Positions 7,437-15,688 of a DNA stretch of 64,000 nucleotides are shown piece after piece. The notes below the pieces were generated by a model, which did not search any database, had not been told where the DNA came from, and saw nothing but the letters and a program-made list of their open reading frames with translations. Every line of letters starts with the position of its first letter. Position 1 is the stretch's first letter. Source of the DNA: Gammaproteobacteria bacterium (lineage in GTDB: Bacteria; Pseudomonadota; Gammaproteobacteria; Eutrophobiales; Eutrophobiaceae); the NCBI GenBank assembly GCA_016193395.1, contig JACPSH010000053.1, positions 1 to 64,000 on the forward strand, given 5' to 3'. Position numbers and translations under genes: made by a program.

Positions 7437-8462
7437 ATGCGGCTTGGGCGCGAGGCCGGTCTCCGGGGGTGTGGCGGGATTGTCTTGCGGCTCTGCGAGC
7501 GGCTCGGTGATCCGCTGCGGCTCGTAGTTCACCGCAAGCCGGAGCACGTCGGGGCGCGCGTAATGGCCGGCCGAATCCGAGACGTACTTGAACATCGCGA
7601 TCTCGGCGAAGTCGATTTCCGCCACCAGGATCGTCTCGGTGTCCCGGTGCGGCCCCGCTATGATTCTCCCGGTGGGGCCGATTATCGCGCTCCAGCCGCC
7701 GCCCTCGCGGATCATCTCCGGGCGGCCCTTCAGGCCCAGCCGATCGATAGTCGCGGCGTCGATACAGGATTGCGCGTTGATCACGAAGCACTGGCCCGCC
7801 GCCGCGTGATGGCGCGCAGCCGCCTCTGTCAAATCGTCGAACAGCGCGGAGCTCGGATCATGGCTTAATGCTGAAATTGCCGGCCATGCAGCAATGTGGA
7901 TCTGCTCGCCCTGGCTGGTCAGCGCGTAGCGCGCGAGATCCATGGAATGTTCCCAGCAGATGAGGCCGCCCAGCTTGCCGAGCGGCGTTTCCACGATCCT
8001 GAGGTCCGAGCCGTCGCCACGCCCCCACACGGTACGCTCAACGACGGTCGGTTGCAGCTTGCGGTGCCGGCCGATGATGCTGCCGTTGTCGCTGAAATAA
8101 AGGAGCGTGTTGTAAAGCGTCCCGCCGTCGCGCTCGGAGACGCCCACCACGACATGCACACCGGCCTCGCGCGCGGTGGCGCCGATGCGTTCTGTTGCCT
8201 CGCTGCCAATCGTGACGCTGTTGGCGACGAGCTCGAGGAAGAACTTGCCGCCCATCGAAGGAGTATGCGTCCAGATCCAGAACGGATAACCGGGAATGAA
8301 GGTCTCCGGGAAAACGACCAGCCGTGCGCCTTTGGTGGCGGCTTCAGCGATCAGCCGGCAGGTCTTCCCGACGCCCGCGTCGCGATCGAGGAACGACGAA
8401 GCCGCGTGTACCGCCGCAACGGTGAGTTTCTGAAACTTGTCACCCATCGGCGTAATCCTCAT
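7434..8462 (-). CDS. Nitrilase family carbon-nitrogen hydrolase
   Basis: A 342-residue member of the nitrilase superfamily. The catalytic triad is visible: Glu in VVFPETFIPGYP, Lys in GRHRKLQPT, and Cys in GGLICWEHSMDLARY. The length and the PETFIPGYPFW and CWEHSMDL segments place it near true nitrilases, which convert nitriles to acids and ammonia, rather than amidases. Its ATG overlaps the lpdA stop by 4 bp (ATGA). The last codons and TAG lie at or in the border of the stem-loop element, so the native C-terminus may have been shortened or altered. Exact nitrile substrate unknown. Confidence 0.88.
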   Translation of the reverse strand: MRITPMGDKFQKLTVAAVHAASSFLDRDAGVGKTCRLIAEAATKGARLVVFPETFIPGYPFWIWTHTPSMGGKFFLELVANSVTIGSEATERIGATAREAGVHVVVGVSERDGGTLYNTLLYFSDNGSIIGRHRKLQPTVVERTVWGRGDGSDLRIVETPLGKLGGLICWEHSMDLARYALTSQGEQIHIAAWPAISALSHDPSSALFDDLTEAAARHHAAAGQCFVINAQSCIDAATIDRLGLKGRPEMIREGGGWSAIIGPTGRIIAGPHRDTETILVAEIDFAEIAMFKYVSDSAGHYARPDVLRLAVNYEPQRITEPLAEPQDNPATPPETGLAPKPH

Positions 8463-9892
8463 GTCTTTTTGGGAATGTAAAGATCGGTGAGCGTGCCTTC
8501 GTAGGCCTCCGCCGCCATCATGATCGTTTCGGACAACGTCGGATGCGGATGGATGGTGAGACCGATGTCCGCCGCATCCGCGCCCATCTCGATGGCGAGC
8601 GCGGCTTCCGCGATCAGATCGCCGGCATTCGGGCCGACGATGCCGGCGCCGAGGATGCGGTGGGTCGCTTCATCGAACAGCAGCTTGGTCATGCCGTCCG
8701 AGCGCCCGAGGCTGAGTGAACGGCCGCTGGCCGCCCACGGGAATACGCCCTTGCCGACCTGCATGCCCTTCTGTTTCGCCTCAGTCTCGGTCAGTCCCAC
8801 CCAGGCGACTTCGGGATCCGTATACGCCACTGACGGGATCACGCGCGCATCGAAGGCGGACTTCTTCCCGGCCACGACTTCCGCCGCCACCTTACCTTCG
8901 TGCGATGCCTTGTGCGCGAGCATGGGCTGGCCCACGAGGTCGCCGATGGCGAAGATGTGCGGGACGTTGGTGCGCTGCTGGTTGTCCACTGCGATAAGGC
9001 CACGTTCGTCCACGTTTACGCCTGCGGATTCGGCATTGATGCGTTTGCCGTTCGGCGAGCGGCCGACGGCAACCAGGATGCGATCGAAGCTGTCTTCCTT
9101 GGGAGCTTTGTTGCCTTCAAAACTGACCTTGAGGCCAGCGTTTTCCGCGGCTACTGCCGTCACCTTTGTGCCCGTGTAGATGTGCTCGTACTGCTTCTCG
9201 ATGCGTCGTTGCAGCGGCCGGACGAGATCCGGGTCAGCCCCGGTCATGAGCTTGTCCAGGACCTCCACGACCGTCACGCGCGAGCCCAGTTCGTGGAACA
9301 CGGTGGCCATTTCGAGGCCGATGATGCCACCGCCAATGACCAGCAGGCGTTGCGGCACGCCCTCAAGTTGCAGAGCGCTGGTGGAATCCATAATGCGCGG
9401 GTCTTCCGGCAGGAACGGCAGGCGCGCGGATTGCGAGCCGGCCGCAATGATGGCGTGTCTGAACTGGATAACCGTGTCCTTGCCACCGCCGCTGACTGCA
9501 ATTTGGTTGGGTGATATGAATTTTCCCGTGCCCTGTACTACCTGCACTTTGCGCTGCTTGGCGAGCTGGCTTAAACCCGCTGTCAGCTTGCCGACGACTT
9601 GCTGTTTCCATTTCAGCAGTTTGGCCGTGTCGATCTTGGGTTTGCCGAAGTCGATGCCGGCCTCGGCCATTTCCCTGGCTTCCGAGATGACTTTGGCCGC
9701 ATGCAGCAGCGCCTTTGAGGGGATGCAGCCCACGTTCAGGCAAACGCCTCCCAGGACGGGATAGCGTTCGACCAGCACCGTTTCGACACCGAGATCGGCG
9801 GCGCGGAAAGCCGCTGTATAGCCGCCGGGGCCGGAGCCGAGGACGACCAAGTCAGTGATCAGCTCAGCGGCCTTGTTCGATTCCGTTGGCAT
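8459..9892 (-). CDS. lpdA: Dihydrolipoamide dehydrogenase
   Basis: A 477-residue flavoprotein disulfide reductase, the E3 component of 2-oxoacid dehydrogenase and glycine cleavage complexes. FAD site VVLGSGPGGYTAAFRAADLG; redox disulfide in GGVCLNVGCIPSKALLHA; NAD-binding LLVIGGGIIGLEMATVF; C-terminal dimer interface with the catalytic His-Glu pair in TIHPHPTLSET. The frame is open further upstream to 10030, but the ATG at 9890-9892 gives the family N-terminus. No E1 or E2 gene is nearby; instead it is translationally coupled to the nitrilase. A degenerate 3' copy of the same gene sits at 4640-4778. Confidence 0.95.
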   Translation of the reverse strand: MPTESNKAAELITDLVVLGSGPGGYTAAFRAADLGVETVLVERYPVLGGVCLNVGCIPSKALLHAAKVISEAREMAEAGIDFGKPKIDTAKLLKWKQQVVGKLTAGLSQLAKQRKVQVVQGTGKFISPNQIAVSGGGKDTVIQFRHAIIAAGSQSARLPFLPEDPRIMDSTSALQLEGVPQRLLVIGGGIIGLEMATVFHELGSRVTVVEVLDKLMTGADPDLVRPLQRRIEKQYEHIYTGTKVTAVAAENAGLKVSFEGNKAPKEDSFDRILVAVGRSPNGKRINAESAGVNVDERGLIAVDNQQRTNVPHIFAIGDLVGQPMLAHKASHEGKVAAEVVAGKKSAFDARVIPSVAYTDPEVAWVGLTETEAKQKGMQVGKGVFPWAASGRSLSLGRSDGMTKLLFDEATHRILGAGIVGPNAGDLIAEAALAIEMGADAADIGLTIHPHPTLSETIMMAAEAYEGTLTDLYIPKKT

Positions 9893-9939
9893 GGTTGCTG
9901 TTCTTGTTATTCCTCTGGATTCCTCTGGCTGAAACCTGG

Positions 9940-10275
9940 CGTCCCTTCTACACCGTGGAATCCGGGCTAAGCGTCCTTCGGACCCTTCCCCGGATTGACG
10001 GAATACTATCTTCGCACGTCGGCTTTGCACCGTGGATTCCGACGGGGTCGTAGAAAGGCGGCGTTATTGCCACTCTCGCGGCACGAAGGCTAGATTCCGG
10101 ACCCTTCCCCGGCATACGCCGGCGTCGGTCCGGAATGACAACGCAATTTGGCAGGATGGCCGCTCCCGGCCATCCCTGGCCTCCGCGGCACCTGCACTTC
10201 CATGTGCAATGAATCCGGCCCCACAAATAGGGATTCGGGCCGTGCCCGCTCCGCGGGCCCACCCGGAATGAGGGA
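9940..10275. repeat. Cluster of degenerate palindromic repeats in the lpdA-nrdA spacer
   Basis: The 840-bp spacer between lpdA and nrdA holds no convincing gene. Its first half carries repeated palindromic units: CACCGTGGAATCCG (9951-9964) recurs with one change at 10028-10041; the 15-mer CGGACCCTTCCCCGG occurs at 9979-9993 and 10098-10112. Hairpins: 10094-10136 (10-bp outer stem ATTCCGGACC plus inner CCGGC/GCCGG), 10154-10175 (9-bp stem) and 10244-10258 (6-bp stem GCCCGC). They resemble the REP-like 'attccgg...ccggaat' repeats common in proteobacterial intergenic DNA. Confidence 0.6.
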
Positions 10276-10577
10276 ATAGGCTCCCTGCAATCCCTCCCAG
10301 CACGGCCCGATGCGGGTCTCCGGGCCGCAGGAAAAATATTACAGGGTGTGGTGCGGTGCGATGGGCCGCATTCTGCCGTGATCAATGAAGCGTGAAGGCA
10401 ACGCGCGGCCCTCACGCCATCTCCACATCTTTATGGGGTCGCGCCGGCAGGGCATCAGCGGCCGTCCCTCCAACACCCTGATTTCATGTGGCTTTGCGAG
10501 GCGCACCGGCATGGATCAGCGCAGCAAATTATCAACGCCTTACCCACAGCGTTTCCACCCTTTACACCCATACCAAT

Positions 10578-10634
10578 CCACAATATCTTGTATCCGGAAT
10601 AGCACTTGACCACATTTTATGGGGGTGCTATAGA
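10578..10634 (+). promoter_or_regulatory. nrdAB promoter with tandem NrdR boxes
   Basis: Two NrdR-box-like 16-mers, 10578-10593 (CCACAATATCTTGTAT) and 10610-10625 (CCACATTTTATGGGGG), lie exactly 32 bp apart, the three-turn spacing usual for NrdR. They flank and overlap a sigma-70 promoter: -35 TTGACC at 10606-10611, a 17-bp spacer and -10 TATAGA at 10629-10634. The first box fits the consensus better than the second. Transcription would start near 10641, about 90 bp before the nrdA start. NrdR represses ribonucleotide reductase genes when dATP is high; the nrdR gene itself is not in the window. Confidence 0.75.
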
Positions 10635-10732
10635 TCATCCTTACGTACCGAACTTAAACCGATTTCTAAGTTCCGTACGCCGTCCTGATACACAAAAACA
10701 CGCAATTAACCGGGCGCTGGGGGTTTTGATCC

Positions 10733-13636
10733 GTGGAAAAGGCTGCAATCGCTGAAACGGTCGTCATGCTGGAGGGCAACAGGAACCCGCCCTCCGGCAC
10801 TACAGAACTCAAGGACGTCAGCCCCGATCTCACCAGCCACCAGCCAGGCGAATTCAAGATTATTCGCCGCAACGGCAAGGTGACGGCTTTTGATGCCAGC
10901 AAGATCAGCATCGCCCTGACGAAGGCTTTCCTGGACGTGGAAGGCGGCACGGCGGCCGCGTCAGGGCGCGTCCACCAGACCGTGGCGGATCTGACCGACC
11001 AGGTGGTCAAGGCGGTCACACGGCGCATGCCGGGCGGCGGCACCATCCATATAGAAGACATCCAGGACCACGTCGAGCTGGCCCTGATGCGCGGCGGCGA
11101 GCAGAAAGTCGCCCGCTCCTACGTCATCTATCGTGAAGAACGCGCAAAGCTGCGGGCCGAGAAGGCGAGACAGCGCCGAGCCGATACCGGGAAGAGCGAG
11201 CCGCGCCTACTGATCAAGGTCACGCTCGCGGACGGCACGCAGCGCCCGCTGGACATGCAGCGTGTACTGGCGATCGTGAACGAGGCCTGCGCCGGGCTCG
11301 AATTCGTGCAGGGGCATCTCATTATCGATGACGCACTCCGCAACCTTTTCAATGGCGTGAAGGAGTCCGACGTCAATCCGGCGCTGGTCATGAGCGCGCG
11401 GACACTGATTGAGAAGGAACCGAACTACTCCCAGGCCGCCGCCCGCCTGCTGCTGGACACCATGCGGCGCGAGGCCCTGAGCTTCACCGAGGGGGTCGAT
11501 ACCTCCGCCACCCAGGCCGAAATGACGGAGTGGTATCCGCTGTACTTCAAGAAGTACGTGCAGCGCGCCGCCGCGCTTGAACTGCTCGACCATGAACTGA
11601 CCCGTTACGACCTTGCGCGTCTCGGCGCGGCGCTCAAACCGGAACGCGATCAGCTTTTCACTTATCTCGGATTGCAGACCCTCTACGACCGTTACTTCAT
11701 CCACTCGGATAAGGGTGTGCGCTTCGAGCTGCCGCAGGCGTTCTTCATGCGCGTGGCCATGGGGCTTGCCATCAAGGAGCTGGATCGGGAGGCGCGTGCA
11801 ATCGAGTTCTATGAGCTTATGTCGTCTTTCGATTTCATGAGCTCGACGCCGACCCTGTTCAATTCGGGCTCGCTGCGGCCGCAGCTCTCGAGCTGCTACC
11901 TCACGACCGTGCCGGACGACCTGGACGGGATCTTCAGCGCCATCAAGGACGACGCCCTGCTGTCCAAATATGCCGGCGGGCTGGGCAACGACTGGAGCCG
12001 GGTGCGCGCGATGGGTTCGCACATCAAGGGTACGAACGGCCGTTCGCAGGGTGTGGTGCCGTTCATGAAGGTGGCGAACGACACGGCCGTGGCGGTCAAC
12101 CAGGGAGGAAGACGACGGGGGGCCATGTGTGCCTACCTGGAAACCTGGCACCTGGACATCGAGGAATTCCTGGACCTGCGCAAGAACACCGGCGATGACC
12201 GGCGCCGCACCCATGACATGAACACGGCCAACTGGGTGCCGGACCTGTTCATGAAGCGCGTCACCGAGGACGGCAACTGGACTCTGTTCTCGCCGGACGA
12301 GACCGCCGACCTGCACGAGCTGGTCGGCCAGGCCTTCGAGCAACGCTATGCCGAATACGAGGCGATGGCCGCGCGAGGCCAGGTCCGCAATTTCAAGACC
12401 ATGAAGGCGGGCGATCTCTGGCGGCGCATGCTGTCCATGCTCTACGAAACGGGCCATCCGTGGATCACCTTCAAGGATCCGTGCAACCTGCGCTCGCCGC
12501 AGCAGCACGCGGGCGTCGTGCATTCCTCCAACCTCTGCACCGAAATTTGCCTGAATACCTCGAACGAGGAGATCGCGGTCTGCAACCTGGGCTCGGTGAA
12601 CCTCGCCCAGCACGTGGACGAGAGCGGCCTGATGATGGAGAAGCTGGAGAAGACCATCGCTACGGCCATGCGCATGCTGGACAACGTGATTGACGATAAC
12701 TACTACAGCGTGCCGCAGGCGCGGCGTTCCAACCTGCGCCACCGCCCGGTTGGGCTGGGCGTCATGGGTTTCCAGGATGCGCTCTACAAGCTGCGCATCC
12801 CCTATGCCTCCGAGGAGGCAGTCACCTTTGCTGACCGGAGCATGGAGGCGGTGAGCTATTTCTCCATCAAGGCATCCACCATGCTGTCCGACGAACGCGG
12901 CCCCTACTCCAGCTTTGCCGGTTCATTGTGGAGCCAGGGGATCCTGCCGCTCGATTCCATCGAACTGCTGGCCGAAGGCCGCGGCGGCTATCTCGATCTG
13001 GATCGCAGCGCGACACTGGACTGGGATGCGCTGCGCCGGCGGGTGAAGAAGGTCGGCATGCGCAATTCCAACTGCATGGCGATCGCGCCCACGGCGACCA
13101 TCTCGAACATCTGCGGGGTCAGCCAGTCGATCGAGCCGACCTACCAGAACCTGTTCGTGAAATCGAACCTGTCCGGCGAGTTCACCGTGGTCAATCCCTA
13201 TCTAGTGCGTGATCTGAAGGCGCGCGGCCTGTGGGACGAGGTGATGGTGAACGACCTCAAATATTTCGACGGCAACGTACGTTCCATCGATCGCATCCCG
13301 GAGGACCTGAAGCAGCTCTACGCCTCCGCCTGGGAGATCGATCCACGCTGGCTGGTGGAGGCTGGCGCGCGTCGCCAGAAATGGATCGATCAGGCGCAGT
13401 CGCTGAACCTGTACATGGCCGAGCCGAACGGCAAGAAGATGGACAACCTCTACAAGCTGGCCTGGGTGCGCGGGCTGAAGACGACCTATTACCTGCGCAG
13501 CCTGGGGGCCACGCATGTGGAGAAAAGCACGCTCGCCATTGGGCGCCAGAGCCGACTGAACGCGGTCAACCATCCGGGCGAGAGCGAGGCGGCGACATGC
13601 CTGATCACCGATCCGAGCTGCGAGTCGTGCCAGTAG
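10733..13636 (+). CDS. nrdA: Ribonucleoside-diphosphate reductase alpha subunit, class Ia
   Basis: A 967-residue reductase large subunit that makes deoxyribonucleotides. An N-terminal ATP-cone (IIRRNGKVTAFDASKISIAL, about residues 43-130) gives dATP feedback; a second cone-like stretch follows (LIKVTLADGTQRPLDMQRVL). Active-site cysteines are in QLSSCYLTT and SSNLCTEICLNTSNEE with the partner Cys in AVCNLGSVNL. The C-terminal ITDPSCESCQ carries the CxxC thiol shuttle for thioredoxin/glutaredoxin. Start is GTG at 10733; an ATG nine codons later is possible. It is about 150 residues longer than the E. coli enzyme because of the extra N-terminal region. Confidence 0.96.
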   Translation: MEKAAIAETVVMLEGNRNPPSGTTELKDVSPDLTSHQPGEFKIIRRNGKVTAFDASKISIALTKAFLDVEGGTAAASGRVHQTVADLTDQVVKAVTRRMPGGGTIHIEDIQDHVELALMRGGEQKVARSYVIYREERAKLRAEKARQRRADTGKSEPRLLIKVTLADGTQRPLDMQRVLAIVNEACAGLEFVQGHLIIDDALRNLFNGVKESDVNPALVMSARTLIEKEPNYSQAAARLLLDTMRREALSFTEGVDTSATQAEMTEWYPLYFKKYVQRAAALELLDHELTRYDLARLGAALKPERDQLFTYLGLQTLYDRYFIHSDKGVRFELPQAFFMRVAMGLAIKELDREARAIEFYELMSSFDFMSSTPTLFNSGSLRPQLSSCYLTTVPDDLDGIFSAIKDDALLSKYAGGLGNDWSRVRAMGSHIKGTNGRSQGVVPFMKVANDTAVAVNQGGRRRGAMCAYLETWHLDIEEFLDLRKNTGDDRRRTHDMNTANWVPDLFMKRVTEDGNWTLFSPDETADLHELVGQAFEQRYAEYEAMAARGQVRNFKTMKAGDLWRRMLSMLYETGHPWITFKDPCNLRSPQQHAGVVHSSNLCTEICLNTSNEEIAVCNLGSVNLAQHVDESGLMMEKLEKTIATAMRMLDNVIDDNYYSVPQARRSNLRHRPVGLGVMGFQDALYKLRIPYASEEAVTFADRSMEAVSYFSIKASTMLSDERGPYSSFAGSLWSQGILPLDSIELLAEGRGGYLDLDRSATLDWDALRRRVKKVGMRNSNCMAIAPTATISNICGVSQSIEPTYQNLFVKSNLSGEFTVVNPYLVRDLKARGLWDEVMVNDLKYFDGNVRSIDRIPEDLKQLYASAWEIDPRWLVEAGARRQKWIDQAQSLNLYMAEPNGKKMDNLYKLAWVRGLKTTYYLRSLGATHVEKSTLAIGRQSRLNAVNHPGESEAATCLITDPSCESCQ

Positions 13637-13691
13637 GGACGACGGCAGGGACTGAAATCCAAGCACTGACAGAAAGTACAGAGGAACTACG

Positions 13692-14888
13692 ATGCTGAAC
13701 TGGGAAGACCCCGTTGCGACTGCCAGGCAGTCCGCAACCAAGCCGCGACCCGTGGTTCGCGAGCTGGATGTCGCGCCCGAATATTCCGTTCCACAGCCGA
13801 ATTTGAGTCCGGCGCTCGTGGATGCCCCGGAACACACCGTCACCGGGCTCGAGCAGGTCGAGTTCGGCGCCGCGCGCATCACGGTCGACGACAAGCAGAT
13901 GATCAACTGCCGGGCGGATCTGAACCAGCTCGTGCCGTTCAAGTACAAGTGGGCCTGGCAGAAATACCTGAACGCCTGTGCGAACCACTGGATGCCGCAG
14001 GAAATCAACATGAACGCCGACATCGCGCTGTGGAAGCGGCCGGACGGTCTCTCCGATGACGAGCGCCTGATTATCGAGCGTAACCTGGGTTTCTTCGCTT
14101 CCGCTGACTCGCTGGTGGCGAACAACCTGGTGCTGGCCGTGTACCGCCACATCACCAACCCGGAATGCCGGCAGTACCTGCTGCGGCAGGCCTTCGAGGA
14201 GGCCCTGCACACGCACGCCTACCAGTATTGCATCGAATCCCTGGGCCTGGATGAGGCTGAAGTATTCAACATGTACCGTGAAGTACCGTCCGTCCATGAC
14301 AAGGCCGCCTGGGCCATGCGCTTCACCCAGAGTCTCGGGGATCCAACTTTCCACACCGGCACGCCGGAGAACGACCAGCGCCTGTTGCGCGATCTGATCG
14401 CCTTCTATGTCGTCTTCGAGGGGATCTTCTTCTACGTCGGCTTCGTGCAGGTGCTGTCCATGGGCCGCCGCAACAAGATGACCGGCTGCGCCGAGCAGTT
14501 CCAGTACATCCTGCGGGATGAGTCCATGCACATGAACTTCGGCATCGACGTCATCAATCAGATCAAGATCGAGAACCCGCAGTTGTGGACAGCGGAATTC
14601 CAGAAAGAGATCGTCGCGATGATCCGCGAGGGCATCGATCTGGAGGTCCGTTACGCCATCGACACGATGCCGCGCGGCGTGCTCGGCCTGAACGCGCGCA
14701 TGTTCGAGGAGTACCTGCACTTCATCGCCAACCGGCGCTGCGCGCAGATCGGCCTGCCGGAACAGTATCCGGGAGCGACCAATCCGTTCCCGTGGATGAG
14801 CGAGGTCATGGACCTCAAGAAGGAGAAGAATTTTTTCGAAACGCGGGTCACCGAATACCAGACCGGTGGCGCGTTGACGTGGGACTGA
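13692..14888 (+). CDS. nrdB: Ribonucleoside-diphosphate reductase beta subunit, class Ia
   Basis: A 398-residue ferritin-like radical subunit. Iron ligands and the radical Tyr are in [12 protein letters not shown] (pattern E-x2-H-x3-Y, as E115/H118/Y122 of E. coli); the first Asp ligand lies in [11 protein letters not shown] and the last ligands in [11 protein letters not shown]. The Tyr is retained, so this is not the Phe-containing class Ic type. The C-terminal tail ends in [10 protein letters not shown], the peptide that docks to NrdA. It lies 55 bp after nrdA and shares its NrdR-controlled promoter. Confidence 0.96.
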   Translation: MLNWEDPVATARQSATKPRPVVRELDVAPEYSVPQPNLSPALVDAPEHTVTGLEQVEFGAARITVDDKQMINCRADLNQLVPFKYKWAWQKYLNACANHWMPQEINMNADIALWKRPDGLSDDERLIIERNLGFFASADSLVANNLVLAVYRHITNPECRQYLLRQAFEEALHTHAYQYCIESLGLDEAEVFNMYREVPSVHDKAAWAMRFTQSLGDPTFHTGTPENDQRLLRDLIAFYVVFEGIFFYVGFVQVLSMGRRNKMTGCAEQFQYILRDESMHMNFGIDVINQIKIENPQLWTAEFQKEIVAMIREGIDLEVRYAIDTMPRGVLGLNARMFEEYLHFIANRRCAQIGLPEQYPGATNPFPWMSEVMDLKKEKNFFETRVTEYQTGGALTWD

Positions 14889-14962
14889 TTTGAAGTGACC
14901 GCCCCCGGCTTACGACATGCCGGGGCAGGCTTAGCGGGGAGCCGAGATGGAACTCGGCTATT

Positions 14963-15006
14963 GCCTGGCACCTCCAGCCTCTTCCGGGTGCCAGGCCTTC
15001 TTATTC
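14963..15006 (+). terminator. Probable terminator of nrdAB
   Basis: A 10-bp perfect stem GCCTGGCACC (14963-14972) pairs with 14987-14996, followed by CTTCTTATT. The U-tract is weak. A smaller hairpin GCCGAG/CTCGGC precedes it at 14941-14958. It lies between nrdB and the convergent mfnE gene. Confidence 0.6.
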
Positions 15007-15058
15007 CGGCGCGGACCCTTGTAAGGGACCGCCCAAGCTGACCAGCCGATAACGCTGT

Positions 15059-15688
15059 TCAGGCCAGCGCCTCGTCGCGGATGACGAGGCGTTTTTGTTT
15101 CGGCAGCCTCCCGGAACGGAGCCATTCAGCCATCGCGCCGATCTCGTCCTTCCCCAGGCAGGCGACCTTACCCCTGAAGCCCCTCAAGAAAGCGGGGAAC
15201 GCCTCGTCGACATAACCCGAGGCAGTCAGTTCCTCAACGTTCTTATATTGTGGAGGCGGGACGGATTTAACCAGTACCAGGACCTCCGCATCCAACCGTT
15301 GCGCCAGCCACAAGGCAAGGCTGTCGGAGGTGACTGTCCAGTTCTGCGGAACTTCAGGCGCCTGTCTTACCATCTCACCTGCAAACCAGAGGGGAGACTG
15401 CCCCGCCGCCAGGACCTTTCGGATCCCGGTCTCGGTTGCGGCAGGAACCAGCCGCGGCTCCAGGCCGGCCAGTATTATCGCGTAATCCTCTGTGGCCTGA
15501 AGCGCCAGCCGGTGGGCGGTGGCGTCGTCGATACCCAGGCCCACCTGGGTCGCGCGAACCCGCTCGGCGAAGTTGCCGCCGCCGGGAACGATGACGACCC
15601 GTCCCGCACCTTCATGCACCGAAAGCTTCAGCCAGCCGCCGAGGTGCGGGCTGGTCTGGAGGCTGCCGCCGATCTTAATTACCCACAT
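15059..15688 (-). CDS. mfnE: Amino acid kinase family protein, MfnE-like (methanofuran biosynthesis)
   Basis: A 209-residue small amino-acid-kinase-fold protein. ATP-site motifs: MWVIKIGGSL at the start, IVPGGGNFAERVR near residue 40 and NWTVTSDSLALWLAQRL in the second half. Archaeal MfnE phosphorylates aminomethylfuran-methyl phosphate during methanofuran synthesis, and homologues of this size occur in the C1 gene clusters of H4MPT-using methylotrophs. The ATG at 15688 overlaps the end of pabB by 14 bp; the start is fixed by the family N-terminus. Context with pabB and mfnF supports the C1 cofactor role; direct activity in bacteria is inferred. Confidence 0.8.
   Translation of the reverse strand: MWVIKIGGSLQTSPHLGGWLKLSVHEGAGRVVIVPGGGNFAERVRATQVGLGIDDATAHRLALQATEDYAIILAGLEPRLVPAATETGIRKVLAAGQSPLWFAGEMVRQAPEVPQNWTVTSDSLALWLAQRLDAEVLVLVKSVPPPQYKNVEELTASGYVDEAFPAFLRGFRGKVACLGKDEIGAMAEWLRSGRLPKQKRLVIRDEALA

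Noticed and set aside
11207-12742. 511-codon open frame opposite nrdA
   Set aside because: Shadow of nrdA; low-complexity His/Arg/Val-rich translation without motifs.
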